From: Kitasatospora xanthocidica | Lineage (GTDB): Bacteria; Actinomycetota; Actinomycetes; Streptomycetales; Streptomycetaceae | NCBI RefSeq assembly: GCF_014656195.1 | Contig: NZ_BNBY01000011.1 | Location: 53,371-117,370, forward strand | Direction: 5' to 3' | Length of the DNA stretch: 64,000 bases | Shown here: positions 33,338 through 42,691 of the stretch, one piece after another | Layout: every line of letters begins with the position of its first letter | Position numbering within the stretch: the first letter of the stretch is position 1 | Program-made: the position numbers and the translations under genes | The notes under the pieces: model-generated | Database searches by the model: none | What the model was told of the DNA's origin: nothing | What the model saw: the letters and a program-made list of their open reading frames with translations, nothing else

Positions 33338-34180
33338 TCATCGGACGTAGTAGGCCCGGTTGTGGGCGGCGACCGGTGGGGACTGGTAGGTCCAGACGCC
33401 GGCCGCCGGGGCGTCGGCGATCAGGTGGGCGAGGTCGCGGGCGGACTCCTCGGCGGGGTTGCCGAGGTCGAGGCGGACGCGCTCGGCGGTGCGGTCGTCC
33501 AGGGCGTAGTAGCGGTACGGCTGGTAGACGTTGAGCGGGCCGGCGAGCAGCTTGCCCTCGTCGTCGGTGCCGTAGCCGGTGATCGGGGTGTTGTTGACCG
33601 GTTCGGGGGTGAGGCCGACCAGGTTGACGTCCAGGGCGAGGAGTTGCTCGTCGTGGCGCTGCAGCCCGTCCGGCCCGAGGGTGGCGCGTCGGCAGGAGAC
33701 GGACCAGCGTTCGCGCACGGCGGGCGCGTTGAGGGAGGGCAGGGTGCTCTCGAACCAGCCCGGGTGCTTGGGCTCGGCATAGAGGCGGCGTCCGGCGTCG
33801 ATGGCCAGCGGGTTGTCGCAGAGCACGTGCAGCCGGGCGATGCCCAGCAGCTTGGTCTGGTCGTAACCCCTGGCGTACTGGCCGTAGTTGACCACCGGGA
33901 TGCGGTCGTCGGCGAACACCGGGTGGGCGATCAGGTTGATCTCCAGCTCCTGGGTGATGCCGCCGCCGTTCGGGTACTGGGCGAAGTAGAGCTGGTAGTT
34001 GAGCGACACGCAGGCCCCGCCGTCGAAGGCGGCGGCTTTCAGCCCGGGGTGGCGCTTGCCGAGCAGCTCGCGCGCCCGCTCGCGGTCGACCAGGTAGTCG
34101 ACGCCGATGTTGTGCAGCGCGCCGTAGTGGAAGGGCAGGTGGTACGGCTCCGGTACGGGCGGCAGTGGCAGGCCGGTCAT
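33338..34180 (-). CDS. acetoacetate decarboxylase-fold-like protein of unknown function
   Basis: A 280-residue protein with no signal peptide. It contains NGGGITQELEINLIAHP, NYGQYARGYDQTKLLGIARLHVLCDNPLAIDAGRRLYAEPKHPGW and VYQPYRYYALDD. The stretch ending in AIDAGRRLYAEPKHPGW resembles the xxAGRExxGxPKK strand-helix of the acetoacetate decarboxylase fold, but overall similarity is weak and the assignment is tentative. The ATG overlaps the GMC dehydrogenase stop (ATGA). It is the third gene of an operon where related FAD dehydrogenases would normally have a cytochrome c subunit. Confidence 0.65.
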   Translation of the reverse strand: MTGLPLPPVPEPYHLPFHYGALHNIGVDYLVDRERARELLGKRHPGLKAAAFDGGACVSLNYQLYFAQYPNGGGITQELEINLIAHPVFADDRIPVVNYGQYARGYDQTKLLGIARLHVLCDNPLAIDAGRRLYAEPKHPGWFESTLPSLNAPAVRERWSVSCRRATLGPDGLQRHDEQLLALDVNLVGLTPEPVNNTPITGYGTDDEGKLLAGPLNVYQPYRYYALDDRTAERVRLDLGNPAEESARDLAHLIADAPAAGVWTYQSPPVAAHNRAYYVR

Positions 34181-36039
34181 GAGTGCTCCGAGGGCGAGGG
34201 TTCGGGGGTGCGGGAGGTGGACGCGGCCGGGGGTGTCACGGCTGCCGGGCGGTTCAGCTCCAGCAGGTCCCGGTGCATCCGCCCGGCGCTGCGCAGGGCG
34301 AGCGCCGCCATGGTGAGCGAGGGGTTGGAGGTGCCGAGCGAGGGCATCGAGCCGCAGCCGACGGCGTACAGGTTGGGGTGGTCCCAGCAGCGCTGCCAGT
34401 GGTCGACCACGGAGGTGGCGGGCGAGTCGCCCATCAGGTGGGTGCCGCCCGCGTGGCCCGCGCCCCGGTAGCCGTGGACGGCCCCCCGGTGTTCCAGCCG
34501 GCCCGGCCAGGCGGCCGCCGGGTAGGCGGTGTGGTCCTCGGCGCCGAGCAGGGCGAAGAGCTGGTCGGAGACGGCCCGGGCGGAGGCCATGCCCTCGCGT
34601 ACGTAGTCGGAGAGGTCGTAGCGGACGGCCGGTGCCGGGAGGCCGAGCGGGTCGCGCCGGTCCGGGTCGAGGGTGACCCGGTTGGCCGGGTCGGCGGGCT
34701 GCTCCAGTTCGAATTGGAGCGAGAACTGGCGGCCGAGCCGGTCGCCGAGGCGCTCGCGCAGCTCCTTGCCGCGCAGCCCGGCGGCGAGCAGTGTCGCGGC
34801 CTCCGCCTCCGGTGCTCCGCCGGCCCAGGACCAGCCCCAGTTGCCGATCTCGATCCGGAACGGTGCCCGGCGCTCGCGGCCCGGGCCGAAGCGGAAGGCC
34901 TCCAGCCCGCTGGTGGAGCCGGGCCCCCGGTAGGGGCCGACCGGGCGGGGCATCAGGCCCCAGGTGAGCAGAGCCGGGTGGTCCATGAGGTTGCGGCCGA
35001 CCTGGTCGCTGCGGTTGGCCAGGCCGGACAGGAGCAGCAGCCGCGCGTTCTCGATCGCGTGCGCGGCGAGCACCACCAGGTCCGCCACCACCCGGTGGGC
35101 CCGGCCGCCCGCCAGGTACTCGACCCCCTCGGCCCGCCCGGTCTCCGGGTCGGCGAGCACCCGGCTGACCACGGCCTCGGTGCGCAGTTCGACCCCGGCC
35201 GCCCAACGGGCCTGGGTGCGCAGCGGGGTGTACTTGGCGCCGGTCGGGCAGGCCGGGACGCAGCCGGCGCTGCCCGCGCAGAGCGGTCCCTCGGTGAGCG
35301 GTCCGTCGGTGAGCGGTCCCTCGGCGGACCGTCCGCCGGCGGGCCGTCCGTGCACGGAGGCGGCGCGGGTCGGAACGCCGTTGCGGGCGTGCGGGGTGGC
35401 GGTGACGGCGAGCCGGGCGGGGTCGGGCACGGCGGGGTCGCGGACGGTGCGGCCGTCGAACGCGTCGGCCAGCTGCCGGTCGAGGAAGCTGGCGGGGATG
35501 GCGCGCATCGGGAAGTCGTAGTCGGCCGGGATGGGCAGTCCGACGGCGGCGCGCTGCTCCCCGGCGTCGGCGGCGACGCCGAGTTCGCGTTCGGCGGCGC
35601 GGTAGTGCGGCTCCAGGTCGTGGTAGCCGATCGGCCAGTTGCGGCCGTGGCCGAGGTCGCCGGTGCGGAAGTCCTCGGGGTGCATGCGCGGGGCGAGCCC
35701 GGTCCAGAGCAGGCCGGTGCCGCCGTTGGCGCGCAGGTAGCCGCTGGCGTAGGGCAGCGGACCGTACTGGCCGAGGTGTCCGGTGGCGGTGAAGCCGCCG
35801 TCCGGCAGGCCGGTCAGGTCGGTGACGTCGGGTGACGGCGCGTCGGGGCTGTGCGGGTAGGGCGAGGTGGGCGGTCCGCCGCCGGCCGCGCGGTGGGCGG
35901 CGGAGGCCTGGGCGCCGGTGGGCGCGGCCCGTCCGGCTTCCAGGACGAGCACGCGCCAGCCCTGCGCGCCGAGCTGGTGGGCGACCAGGGTGCCGGCGAA
36001 ACCGGCGCCGACCACCACGGCGTCCCAGCGCGCGCTCAT
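34177..36039 (-). CDS. GMC family FAD-dependent dehydrogenase, large subunit
   Basis: A 620-residue GMC oxidoreductase. It has FAD-binding VVVGAGFAGTLVAHQLGAQGW, the GTGLLWTGLAPRM region, a cysteine-containing CVPACPTGAKYTPL segment and the C-terminal GGTHLMGDSPATSVVD plus SNPSLTMAALALRSA, carrying the catalytic His and Asn positions. A 5-residue repeat (GPLTD/GPLTE/GPLCA) is inserted near residue 245. The likely reaction is oxidation of an alcohol, sugar or polyol with transfer to an electron carrier. It overlaps the genes on both sides by 4 bases, and the upstream gene looks like an FAD-SLDH-type small subunit, so the pair is probably a heterodimer. Confidence 0.88.
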   Translation of the reverse strand: MSARWDAVVVGAGFAGTLVAHQLGAQGWRVLVLEAGRAAPTGAQASAAHRAAGGGPPTSPYPHSPDAPSPDVTDLTGLPDGGFTATGHLGQYGPLPYASGYLRANGGTGLLWTGLAPRMHPEDFRTGDLGHGRNWPIGYHDLEPHYRAAERELGVAADAGEQRAAVGLPIPADYDFPMRAIPASFLDRQLADAFDGRTVRDPAVPDPARLAVTATPHARNGVPTRAASVHGRPAGGRSAEGPLTDGPLTEGPLCAGSAGCVPACPTGAKYTPLRTQARWAAGVELRTEAVVSRVLADPETGRAEGVEYLAGGRAHRVVADLVVLAAHAIENARLLLLSGLANRSDQVGRNLMDHPALLTWGLMPRPVGPYRGPGSTSGLEAFRFGPGRERRAPFRIEIGNWGWSWAGGAPEAEAATLLAAGLRGKELRERLGDRLGRQFSLQFELEQPADPANRVTLDPDRRDPLGLPAPAVRYDLSDYVREGMASARAVSDQLFALLGAEDHTAYPAAAWPGRLEHRGAVHGYRGAGHAGGTHLMGDSPATSVVDHWQRCWDHPNLYAVGCGSMPSLGTSNPSLTMAALALRSAGRMHRDLLELNRPAAVTPPAASTSRTPEPSPSEHS

Positions 36040-36515
36040 CGGGCCTCGCCTCCGAGCGCGGCCCCGCCCAGCGGCGCCCCGCCCAGGGCTGCCCCGCTTC
36101 GGGTGGCCCCGTCTCGGGGGGCCTCGGCCCAGCTGCCGTGCCCGGGGGCGGCGGCGCCGGGCGGCGTGGCCCGGAAGGTGCGCCAGACCAGGCCCTGGTC
36201 GTGGGCGCGGGCGGAGCTGGGTGCCTCGCCGGGCCAGGCGCCGACGTACCAGAGGTGGACGAGGGCGTGCTCGTCGCGGACCCGGTGGGCGAGCGCGGTG
36301 CGGTGGTGCTCGTCCGCCATGCCGGTGGCGCGCAGCTCGGGCACGTCGAAGCCGGTCAGTTCGGCGCTGACGCGCAGGAACTCGTCCAGGTCGGCCAGCT
36401 CGTCGGCCACTTCATCAGGCAGTTCGTCGGCCAGTGCATCGGCCTCGGCGGCTGCGACGGGATCCCAGCTCTCCGCCAGGTCGTAGTCGGCCGGACGCTC
36501 GTCGGACACGGACAC
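36036..36515 (-). CDS. FAD-SLDH-like small subunit of the GMC dehydrogenase
   Basis: A 159-residue protein starting at GTG 36515. The core (DEFLRVSAELTGFDVPELRATG, then HRTALAHRVRDEHALVHLWYVGAWPG) matches the pattern of the small subunits of membrane sorbitol-type FAD dehydrogenases: FLxxSxxLTG early and a late WYxG. Unlike typical members it lacks a Tat or other signal peptide. The C-terminus is a 5-residue repeat tail (GAALGGAPLGGAALGG). It overlaps the large-subunit gene by 4 bases. The assignment rests on short motifs plus context. Confidence 0.72.
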   Translation of the reverse strand: MSVSDERPADYDLAESWDPVAAAEADALADELPDEVADELADLDEFLRVSAELTGFDVPELRATGMADEHHRTALAHRVRDEHALVHLWYVGAWPGEAPSSARAHDQGLVWRTFRATPPGAAAPGHGSWAEAPRDGATRSGAALGGAPLGGAALGGEAR

Positions 36516-36814
36516 GCGGGCACCCCCTCGATCGGCAGCGGACGGCAAAGGCCCCGGCGGTGGCCGTGGAACCGGTGGCCGGGGAACGGATGGCCATGGC
36601 CAAGACATGACAGGCCCTGGGCCCGGCAGGAACGGAGCGCCCTGCCTCACGGCACCGCCGGTCCCGCCGTCGTGATCCTGCCGCCGGCACTCGCCACCGG
36701 AAACCCGTTGCCCGAATCTGCCCGGACTTGATCATTCCTCGCCCGTACAGCCATCCACTTCGACCGTTCGACACAAGGAATCGATCATCGAGGGCCGGCC
36801 GTGGTCATCCCCGG

Positions 36815-37888
36815 TCAGCCCAGGGCGCGCACCGCCGCCAGCACGTCCAGGCCCAGCTCCGGGTCCGTGTCCTCGGGCAGGTTGACCGAGAGCCGGGTGA
36901 CCAGGCCCGCGTACCGGCGGTGGATCTCCGCCGCGGCCTCCTCCACCGAACCGGACACCGCGAAGGTGTCGAACACCTCGTCGTCGATCAGCGCCGCCAT
37001 CTCCGCCCACCGCCCGCGCACCGAGTGGGTGTGCAGCTCCTCCTGCAGCCCCTCCCAGCCGTGCTGCGCCAGCACCGGGCGGTAGGCCGGCGTGGAGGCG
37101 TAGAAGGCGAGCCGCTCACGCGTCGCGGCCCGACTGGCCGCCAGCTCCTCCTCGGTGCGTCCGGTGGCGGTGAGCACGTTGCCGACGACCTCGAACGGCC
37201 GGCGCGTCCACTCGGCGCCCTCCGCCTCGGCCCGCGCCCGCTCCTCGGTCAGCCCGGGCAGCACCTGCTCGGTCAGGTACGCGGTGGAGGTGAACGGGTG
37301 GCTCAGGAACCCGTCGGCCACCGCCCCGGCGGTGCGGGTCATCAGCGGCCCGACGCCCGCGAGCAGGATCCGCGGCACCCCGGCCGGGACGGGGTCGGGC
37401 GAGAAGACCGGGGTCATCACCGTGTGGGTGTAGAACTCGCCCCGGAAGCGCAGCCGTTCACCGGTCTGCCAGCTCTGCCAGATCGCCCGCACCGCGTGGA
37501 CGTACTCGCGCATCCGGGCGGCCGGACGGTCCCAGGGCATCCCGAAGCGCTTCTCGATGTGCGGCTTGACCTGCGAGCCCAGCCCGATGACGGCCCGTCC
37601 GCCGGAGGCCGCGTGCAGGCCCCAGGCCTGGTAGGCCAGCGTCATCGGGGTGCGGGCGAAGGCCACCGCGATGCCGGTGGCCAGCTCGATCCCGGTGGTC
37701 CGGTCGGCGGCGCGGGCGAGCTGGAGGAAGGGGTCGTAGGCGGTCTCGGCCACCACCAGCCGGTCCATGCCCCGGCGTTCGGCCCGCTCGGCGGCGTCCA
37801 GGATCCCCGCCGGGTGCCCGGAGGCGGTGGCGTCGAGGCGGAGGGCGGAGGGTCGGTCGGCGGGTCGGTCGGCGGCGGGTCGGTCCAT
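36815..37888 (-). CDS. LLM class F420-dependent oxidoreductase
   Basis: A 357-residue TIM-barrel enzyme of the luciferase-like monooxygenase superfamily. Typical segments are GMDRLVVAETAYDPFLQLARAADRTTGIELATGIAVAFARTPMTLA, VIGLGSQVKPHIEKRFGM and PRILLAGVGPLMTRTAGAVADGFLSHPF. The last two match the F420-using TIGR03617-like group. The cofactor is inferred from family knowledge; the substrate is unknown. The ATG at 37888 has AGGAG 8 bases upstream. It is a single-gene unit. A Pro/Ala-rich reading frame upstream is not part of the protein. Confidence 0.88.
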   Translation of the reverse strand: MDRPAADRPADRPSALRLDATASGHPAGILDAAERAERRGMDRLVVAETAYDPFLQLARAADRTTGIELATGIAVAFARTPMTLAYQAWGLHAASGGRAVIGLGSQVKPHIEKRFGMPWDRPAARMREYVHAVRAIWQSWQTGERLRFRGEFYTHTVMTPVFSPDPVPAGVPRILLAGVGPLMTRTAGAVADGFLSHPFTSTAYLTEQVLPGLTEERARAEAEGAEWTRRPFEVVGNVLTATGRTEEELAASRAATRERLAFYASTPAYRPVLAQHGWEGLQEELHTHSVRGRWAEMAALIDDEVFDTFAVSGSVEEAAAEIHRRYAGLVTRLSVNLPEDTDPELGLDVLAAVRALG

Positions 37889-38123
37889 GGCAGTGCTCCT
37901 GGGTGCGGGCAGCGGTGCTACCCGGGTAGCCTGCCACGCCGCCGCCACCGGCACCGCCACCAGCACCGGCACCGGGCGGCCCCGCCTCCCCTGGCAGGAC
38001 GCCCGCGCGATCCGGGCGGGCCGCCCCTCGCCGCCTACGGCCTCCGTCGGCGGAGACCCGACGGCAGGAGGCGCCCCGTCGTCCCGTCCCCGGGCGTCCC
38101 GACGGGCGCCCGCGCCGCGGCCG

Positions 38124-38795
38124 CTACGCCTTCAGCAGCTCCAGCAGCCCGGTGGCCACCAGGGCGGAGGAGGCCGGGTTCTGGCCGGTCACCAGGTTGC
38201 GGTCGACCACCGAGTGCGGCGCCCAGGGCTCGCCCTCCTGGAAGTCCGCGCCGAGGGCGACCAGCCGGTCCTGGAGCAGCCAGGGCGCCCGGTCCGCCAG
38301 TCCGGCCTGGGTCTCCTCGGCGTTGGTGAAGCCGGTCAGCCGGTACCCGGCGAACGGCGAACCGCCGTCCTCGGTACGGGCGGCGAGCAGCGCGGCCGGG
38401 CCGTGGCAGACCACGCCGAGCGGACGCCCCGAGGCCAGCGCCTTCGTCAGCAGCCGGCCGGAGTCGGCGTCCACCGCCAGGTCCTCCATCGGGCCGTGGC
38501 CGCCGGGGTAGAAGACGGCGTCGTAGTCGGCCGGGTCGACCTCGGCCAGCACGAGCGGCTGCCGGAACTCGGCGATCTCCTCCAGCGCCGCGGCGATCGC
38601 CGGGTCGGTCAGGCTGGCCCGGTCGGCGACCGGCACGACCCCGCCCGGGGTCGCGACGGTGACCCGGTGGCCGGCCGCGGTCAGGGCCTGGTACGGAACG
38701 ACGGCCTCCTCCGCCCAGAAGCCGGTCGGGTGCTTGGTGCCGTCGTTCAGTGTCCAGACGTCCGTACCGGTCAGGACGAACAGGATGTCGGCCAT
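38124..38795 (-). CDS. DJ-1/PfpI family protein, Hsp31-like
   Basis: A 223-residue protein starting MADILFVLTGTDVWTLNDGTKHPTGFWAEE. The nucleophile elbow is GVVCHGPAALLAA (Cys near residue 130), and the partner acidic residue lies in YPGGHGPMEDLA. Length and N-terminus fit the Hsp31-type subgroup, known as glyoxalase III/deglycase-like enzymes acting on methylglyoxal adducts. It is divergent from a LysR gene across a 174-bp region with two palindromes, so the LysR protein probably regulates it, perhaps in response to electrophile stress. Confidence 0.88.
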   Translation of the reverse strand: MADILFVLTGTDVWTLNDGTKHPTGFWAEEAVVPYQALTAAGHRVTVATPGGVVPVADRASLTDPAIAAALEEIAEFRQPLVLAEVDPADYDAVFYPGGHGPMEDLAVDADSGRLLTKALASGRPLGVVCHGPAALLAARTEDGGSPFAGYRLTGFTNAEETQAGLADRAPWLLQDRLVALGADFQEGEPWAPHSVVDRNLVTGQNPASSALVATGLLELLKA

Positions 38796-38907
38796 GGTGG
38801 GTGCCTCCAGTGGTGCGGTCCCCGCCACGACGACCCCGCCGCGGCGCTCACCCGGCCGACGCTAGACCCGGCGGGCCCGCCGGAACCAATGGGCCACGCG
38901 ATGCGAT

Positions 38908-38957
38908 CCATCGAAATTCCGATGGCTCGCTCGGGCGGCGCAGCCATCGGGATCCCG
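38908..38957. promoter_or_regulatory. LysR-type operator region with two dyads
   Basis: CCATCG at 38908-38913 and CGATGG at 38920-38925 form an interrupted palindrome around AAATTC. A second dyad, CGGGATCCCG, is at 38948-38957. Both lie between the DJ-1-like gene and the LysR gene, the second just 12 bp before the LysR start. This spacing fits a recognition site and an activation site for a LysR regulator. Confidence 0.6.
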
Positions 38958-38969
38958 TAGGCTCGACGC

Positions 38970-39878
38970 ATGAGCGATCGGCTGCCGCCGGGCTCCGGCC
39001 CCCTGGACCTCAACCACCTGCGGACCTTCCTCGCCGTGCACCGCGTCGGCTCCTTCACGGCGGCCGCGCACCTCCTGGGCCTCTCCCAGTCGACGGTGAC
39101 CGCGCAGATCCGCGCGCTGGAGCAGCGGCTCGGCCGGGAGCTGTTCGAGCGGCGGGCCCGCGGGGTCGGCCCGCTGCCGTACGCGGACGACCTCGCCGCC
39201 CGGCTGGCGGAGCCGCTGGACCGGCTGGCGGGCGTCACCGACGGGCGCGGGGACGTCGTGCCGGAGCCGGTCCACCTGGCCGGGCCGGCCGAGTTCCTCG
39301 GCGCCGTCCTGCTGGCGAAGCTGGCGCCCCTGGTCGCCGAGGGCGTCCAGCTGCGGGTGACCGGCGGGCTGACCGACCCCCTGCTGGAGGAACTGCGGGC
39401 CGGACGGCACGACCTGGTGATCGCCACCCGGCGCCCGCGCGGCCGCACGCTGCTCGCCGAACCGCTGGCCGACGAGGAGTTCGTCCTGGTCGCCGCCCCG
39501 GTCTGGGCCGAGCGGCTGGCCGGCCGGGAACTGCCCGAGGCCCTGGCCGACGTGCCGCTGCTCAGCTACGCCGAGGACCTGCCCATCGCCCGCCGCTACT
39601 GGCGCCACGTCTTCGACCAGCGGCTGCACGCCCGGGCCGCGGTCACCGTGCCGGACCTGCGGGCGGTGCTCACGGCCGTGCTGGCCGGCGCCGGCTGGAG
39701 CGTCCTGCCCGGCTACCTCTGCCGGGCCGAACTCGCCTCCGGGGCGATTCGGTTGCTGCACGAACCGGCCGACCCGCCGATCAACACCGCCTACCTGGTC
39801 CGCCGCCCGGCCGAGTCGGCCAATCCGCACGTGGCCCTGGTCCGCGAACGGCTGCTGGCCGAGGCCTGGGCCTGCTGA
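38970..39878 (+). CDS. LysR family transcriptional regulator
   Basis: A 302-residue regulator. The N-terminal HTH is LNHLRTFLAVHRVGSFTAAAHLLGLSQSTVTAQIRALEQRLGRELF, a canonical LysR match, and the effector domain begins near residue 90. It is divergent from the DJ-1/Hsp31-like gene. The 3' end overlaps the convergent gene at 39791 by 88 bp on the opposite strand. Confidence 0.93.
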   Translation: MSDRLPPGSGPLDLNHLRTFLAVHRVGSFTAAAHLLGLSQSTVTAQIRALEQRLGRELFERRARGVGPLPYADDLAARLAEPLDRLAGVTDGRGDVVPEPVHLAGPAEFLGAVLLAKLAPLVAEGVQLRVTGGLTDPLLEELRAGRHDLVIATRRPRGRTLLAEPLADEEFVLVAAPVWAERLAGRELPEALADVPLLSYAEDLPIARRYWRHVFDQRLHARAAVTVPDLRAVLTAVLAGAGWSVLPGYLCRAELASGAIRLLHEPADPPINTAYLVRRPAESANPHVALVRERLLAEAWAC

Positions 39879-40465
39879 GGTCCGGGCCGCCGACCCGGTC
39901 GACGTCGGAGCAGGAGGCCCGCCGCCAGGGCGGCCGACAGCCCGCAGGCCGACCAGAGCACGATCCCGGTGCGCCCGACCGGCGGCTCGGGGAAACGGGC
40001 GGTCGGCCCGGCCGGTTGCGGGCCGAAGCGGGACCGGAGCTCGCCCGCGTCGAGCGTCACCTGCTTGACCGCCGACTCGCCGAAGGCCGCCGTGGTGTCG
40101 ATGTGCACGCTCGACACCGGGTACGGGAAGCGCCGCCAGAACACCTCGGCCTCCGCGCGGGCGACGGCCATCGCCTCGTCCGGGTCGTGCTCCTTGCCCG
40201 AGTAGCTCACGTCGAGCCGGTAGCCGGCGGCGGTCCGGTCGCCCACGGTGAAGCAGGCGAAGGTGGGCAGGGCGTCCTGCAGCTCCCGCACCCCGGGGAA
40301 GCCCGGGGCGCACGGACCGTTCCAGTCCGGGGCGGTCGCGGCGCCCCAGCCGGCCAGCGCCGCGACCGCCAGGGCGGCCACCGCCGCCGGCCACGGCGCT
40401 CGCCGGGTCGTCGTGCCGCTGCCCGCCCGGCGGGGTGGGGCGGGTCTGTCGTCGCTGCTGTCCAT
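39791..40465 (-). CDS. two-TM membrane protein of unknown function
   Basis: A 224-residue protein with a basic N-terminus, one transmembrane helix near residues 25-43 (PAAVAALAVAALAGWGAA), an extracytoplasmic domain of about 110 residues with two Cys (NGPCAPGF and TFACFTV) and a second helix near 170-190 (VLWSACGLSAALAAGLLL), then a basic tail. The tail region is antisense to the end of the LysR gene, so the true C-terminus is uncertain only if the sequence has an error. The function is unknown. Confidence 0.72.
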   Translation of the reverse strand: MDSSDDRPAPPRRAGSGTTTRRAPWPAAVAALAVAALAGWGAATAPDWNGPCAPGFPGVRELQDALPTFACFTVGDRTAAGYRLDVSYSGKEHDPDEAMAVARAEAEVFWRRFPYPVSSVHIDTTAAFGESAVKQVTLDAGELRSRFGPQPAGPTARFPEPPVGRTGIVLWSACGLSAALAAGLLLRRRPGRRPGPQQAQASASSRSRTRATCGLADSAGRRTR

Positions 40466-40652
40466 GTGTCCGTCCGCGCGTAATGATCACCGTCGCCGGG
40501 TCGGCGAGGGGGATCATCATGCCGGACGGCTGCTCCGGGCGGTGAAGCGGGATGCGGTCGACCGGTGCACCTGGTCAGGCGGTCGACCGGCGTGCCCGGC
40601 GTGCGGTCGGGCGGCGTGCGGTCGGCCGGCGTGCTCTCGGCCGGCGGCGGGG

Positions 40653-41485
40653 TCAGATCGCCAGGTCGCGCCGCTCCAGCAGCCGGAACGCCAGCAGCAG
40701 TCCGAGCAGACCGACACCGGTCAGCACCCCCAGCGCCGCCCACGGCACCCCGCCGTGACCGAGCACGTCGCCCGGGGCGTAGTAGTGGAACGGGCTGAAG
40801 TAGCGCAGCGCCCGGGCCGGGGACCAGGCCAGCGCGACGAAGTTGAGCGCGAAGCCGACCGCGCCGAAGACCACCGCCGCACCGATCACGTGCGCCCGCC
40901 GCCGGCTGAGCGCGGACACCGCCAGCACCGGCCCGGTCAGGCAGAAGGCGAGGGCGCAGCCGAGCAGTCCGGCGGTGAACACCGCGCCCTCCGGGACGGC
41001 GTCGCGCAGCTTCGGGGAGAACGCGACCCCGAGCGCGACGGTCAGTGTGGCGGCGGCGTTGAGCAGCACCGAGGCGGCGACCAGGGCGCCGGTCCGCTCG
41101 GCGAGCAGCCGGCGCCGGGAGACCGGGCGGGTCATCAGCAGCTCGATGGTGCCGGACTCGACGTCGGCCGCGACGGCGGCGGCGCCGAGCGAGCCGATCA
41201 CGGTGAGCTGGAGCGCGATCCAGAACGGGTGGGTCAGCCCGGCGCCGAGCAGGCCGGGGTAGCTGGCGATGGAGATGTCGCCGTTGGAGCCGCTGAACGC
41301 CCGGAACGCGCCCGGCGGATTGCGGCGGGCCGCGCCGAACAGCTCCTCGGGCGCGACGGTTCCGGCGATCACCACGATCAGGGTCTCGAAGACGACCATG
41401 CCGAGCAGCAGCGAGAGCAGCATCCGGCGCCGCCGGTGCAGGGCGAGCCAGACCAGGGGGAGGCGGCGGCTGACGGTGCCGGGGG

Positions 41486-41489
<4 letters not shown>
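40653..41489 (-). CDS. ABC-2 type transporter permease
   Basis: A 278-residue membrane protein with about six helices. It begins VTPGTVSRRLPLVWLALHRRRRMLLS. The cytoplasmic VAADVESGTIELLMTRPVSRRRLLAER is the characteristic ABC-2 signature region. The GTG at 41489 overlaps the ATPase stop by 4 bases (GTGA). It partners the ATPase encoded just upstream, as an export system of the Nat/DrrAB layout. The substrate is unknown. Confidence 0.9.
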
Positions 41490-42529
<1,040 letters not shown>

Positions 42530-42691
42530 GGCCCACCTCCTGTGTCGGGTGCGTCGGTTATCAAAGCGCTCGCGGCGGGGCCTGTCGAGAGACCTGGCCG
42601 GGGCAACCGGGTACCACTCGGCTGCGGGCGCACCGGCGACGGCCCGAGCCACGGCGTCGAACGCGCGGCGCCCCGCACCGGGAACGCCGGC

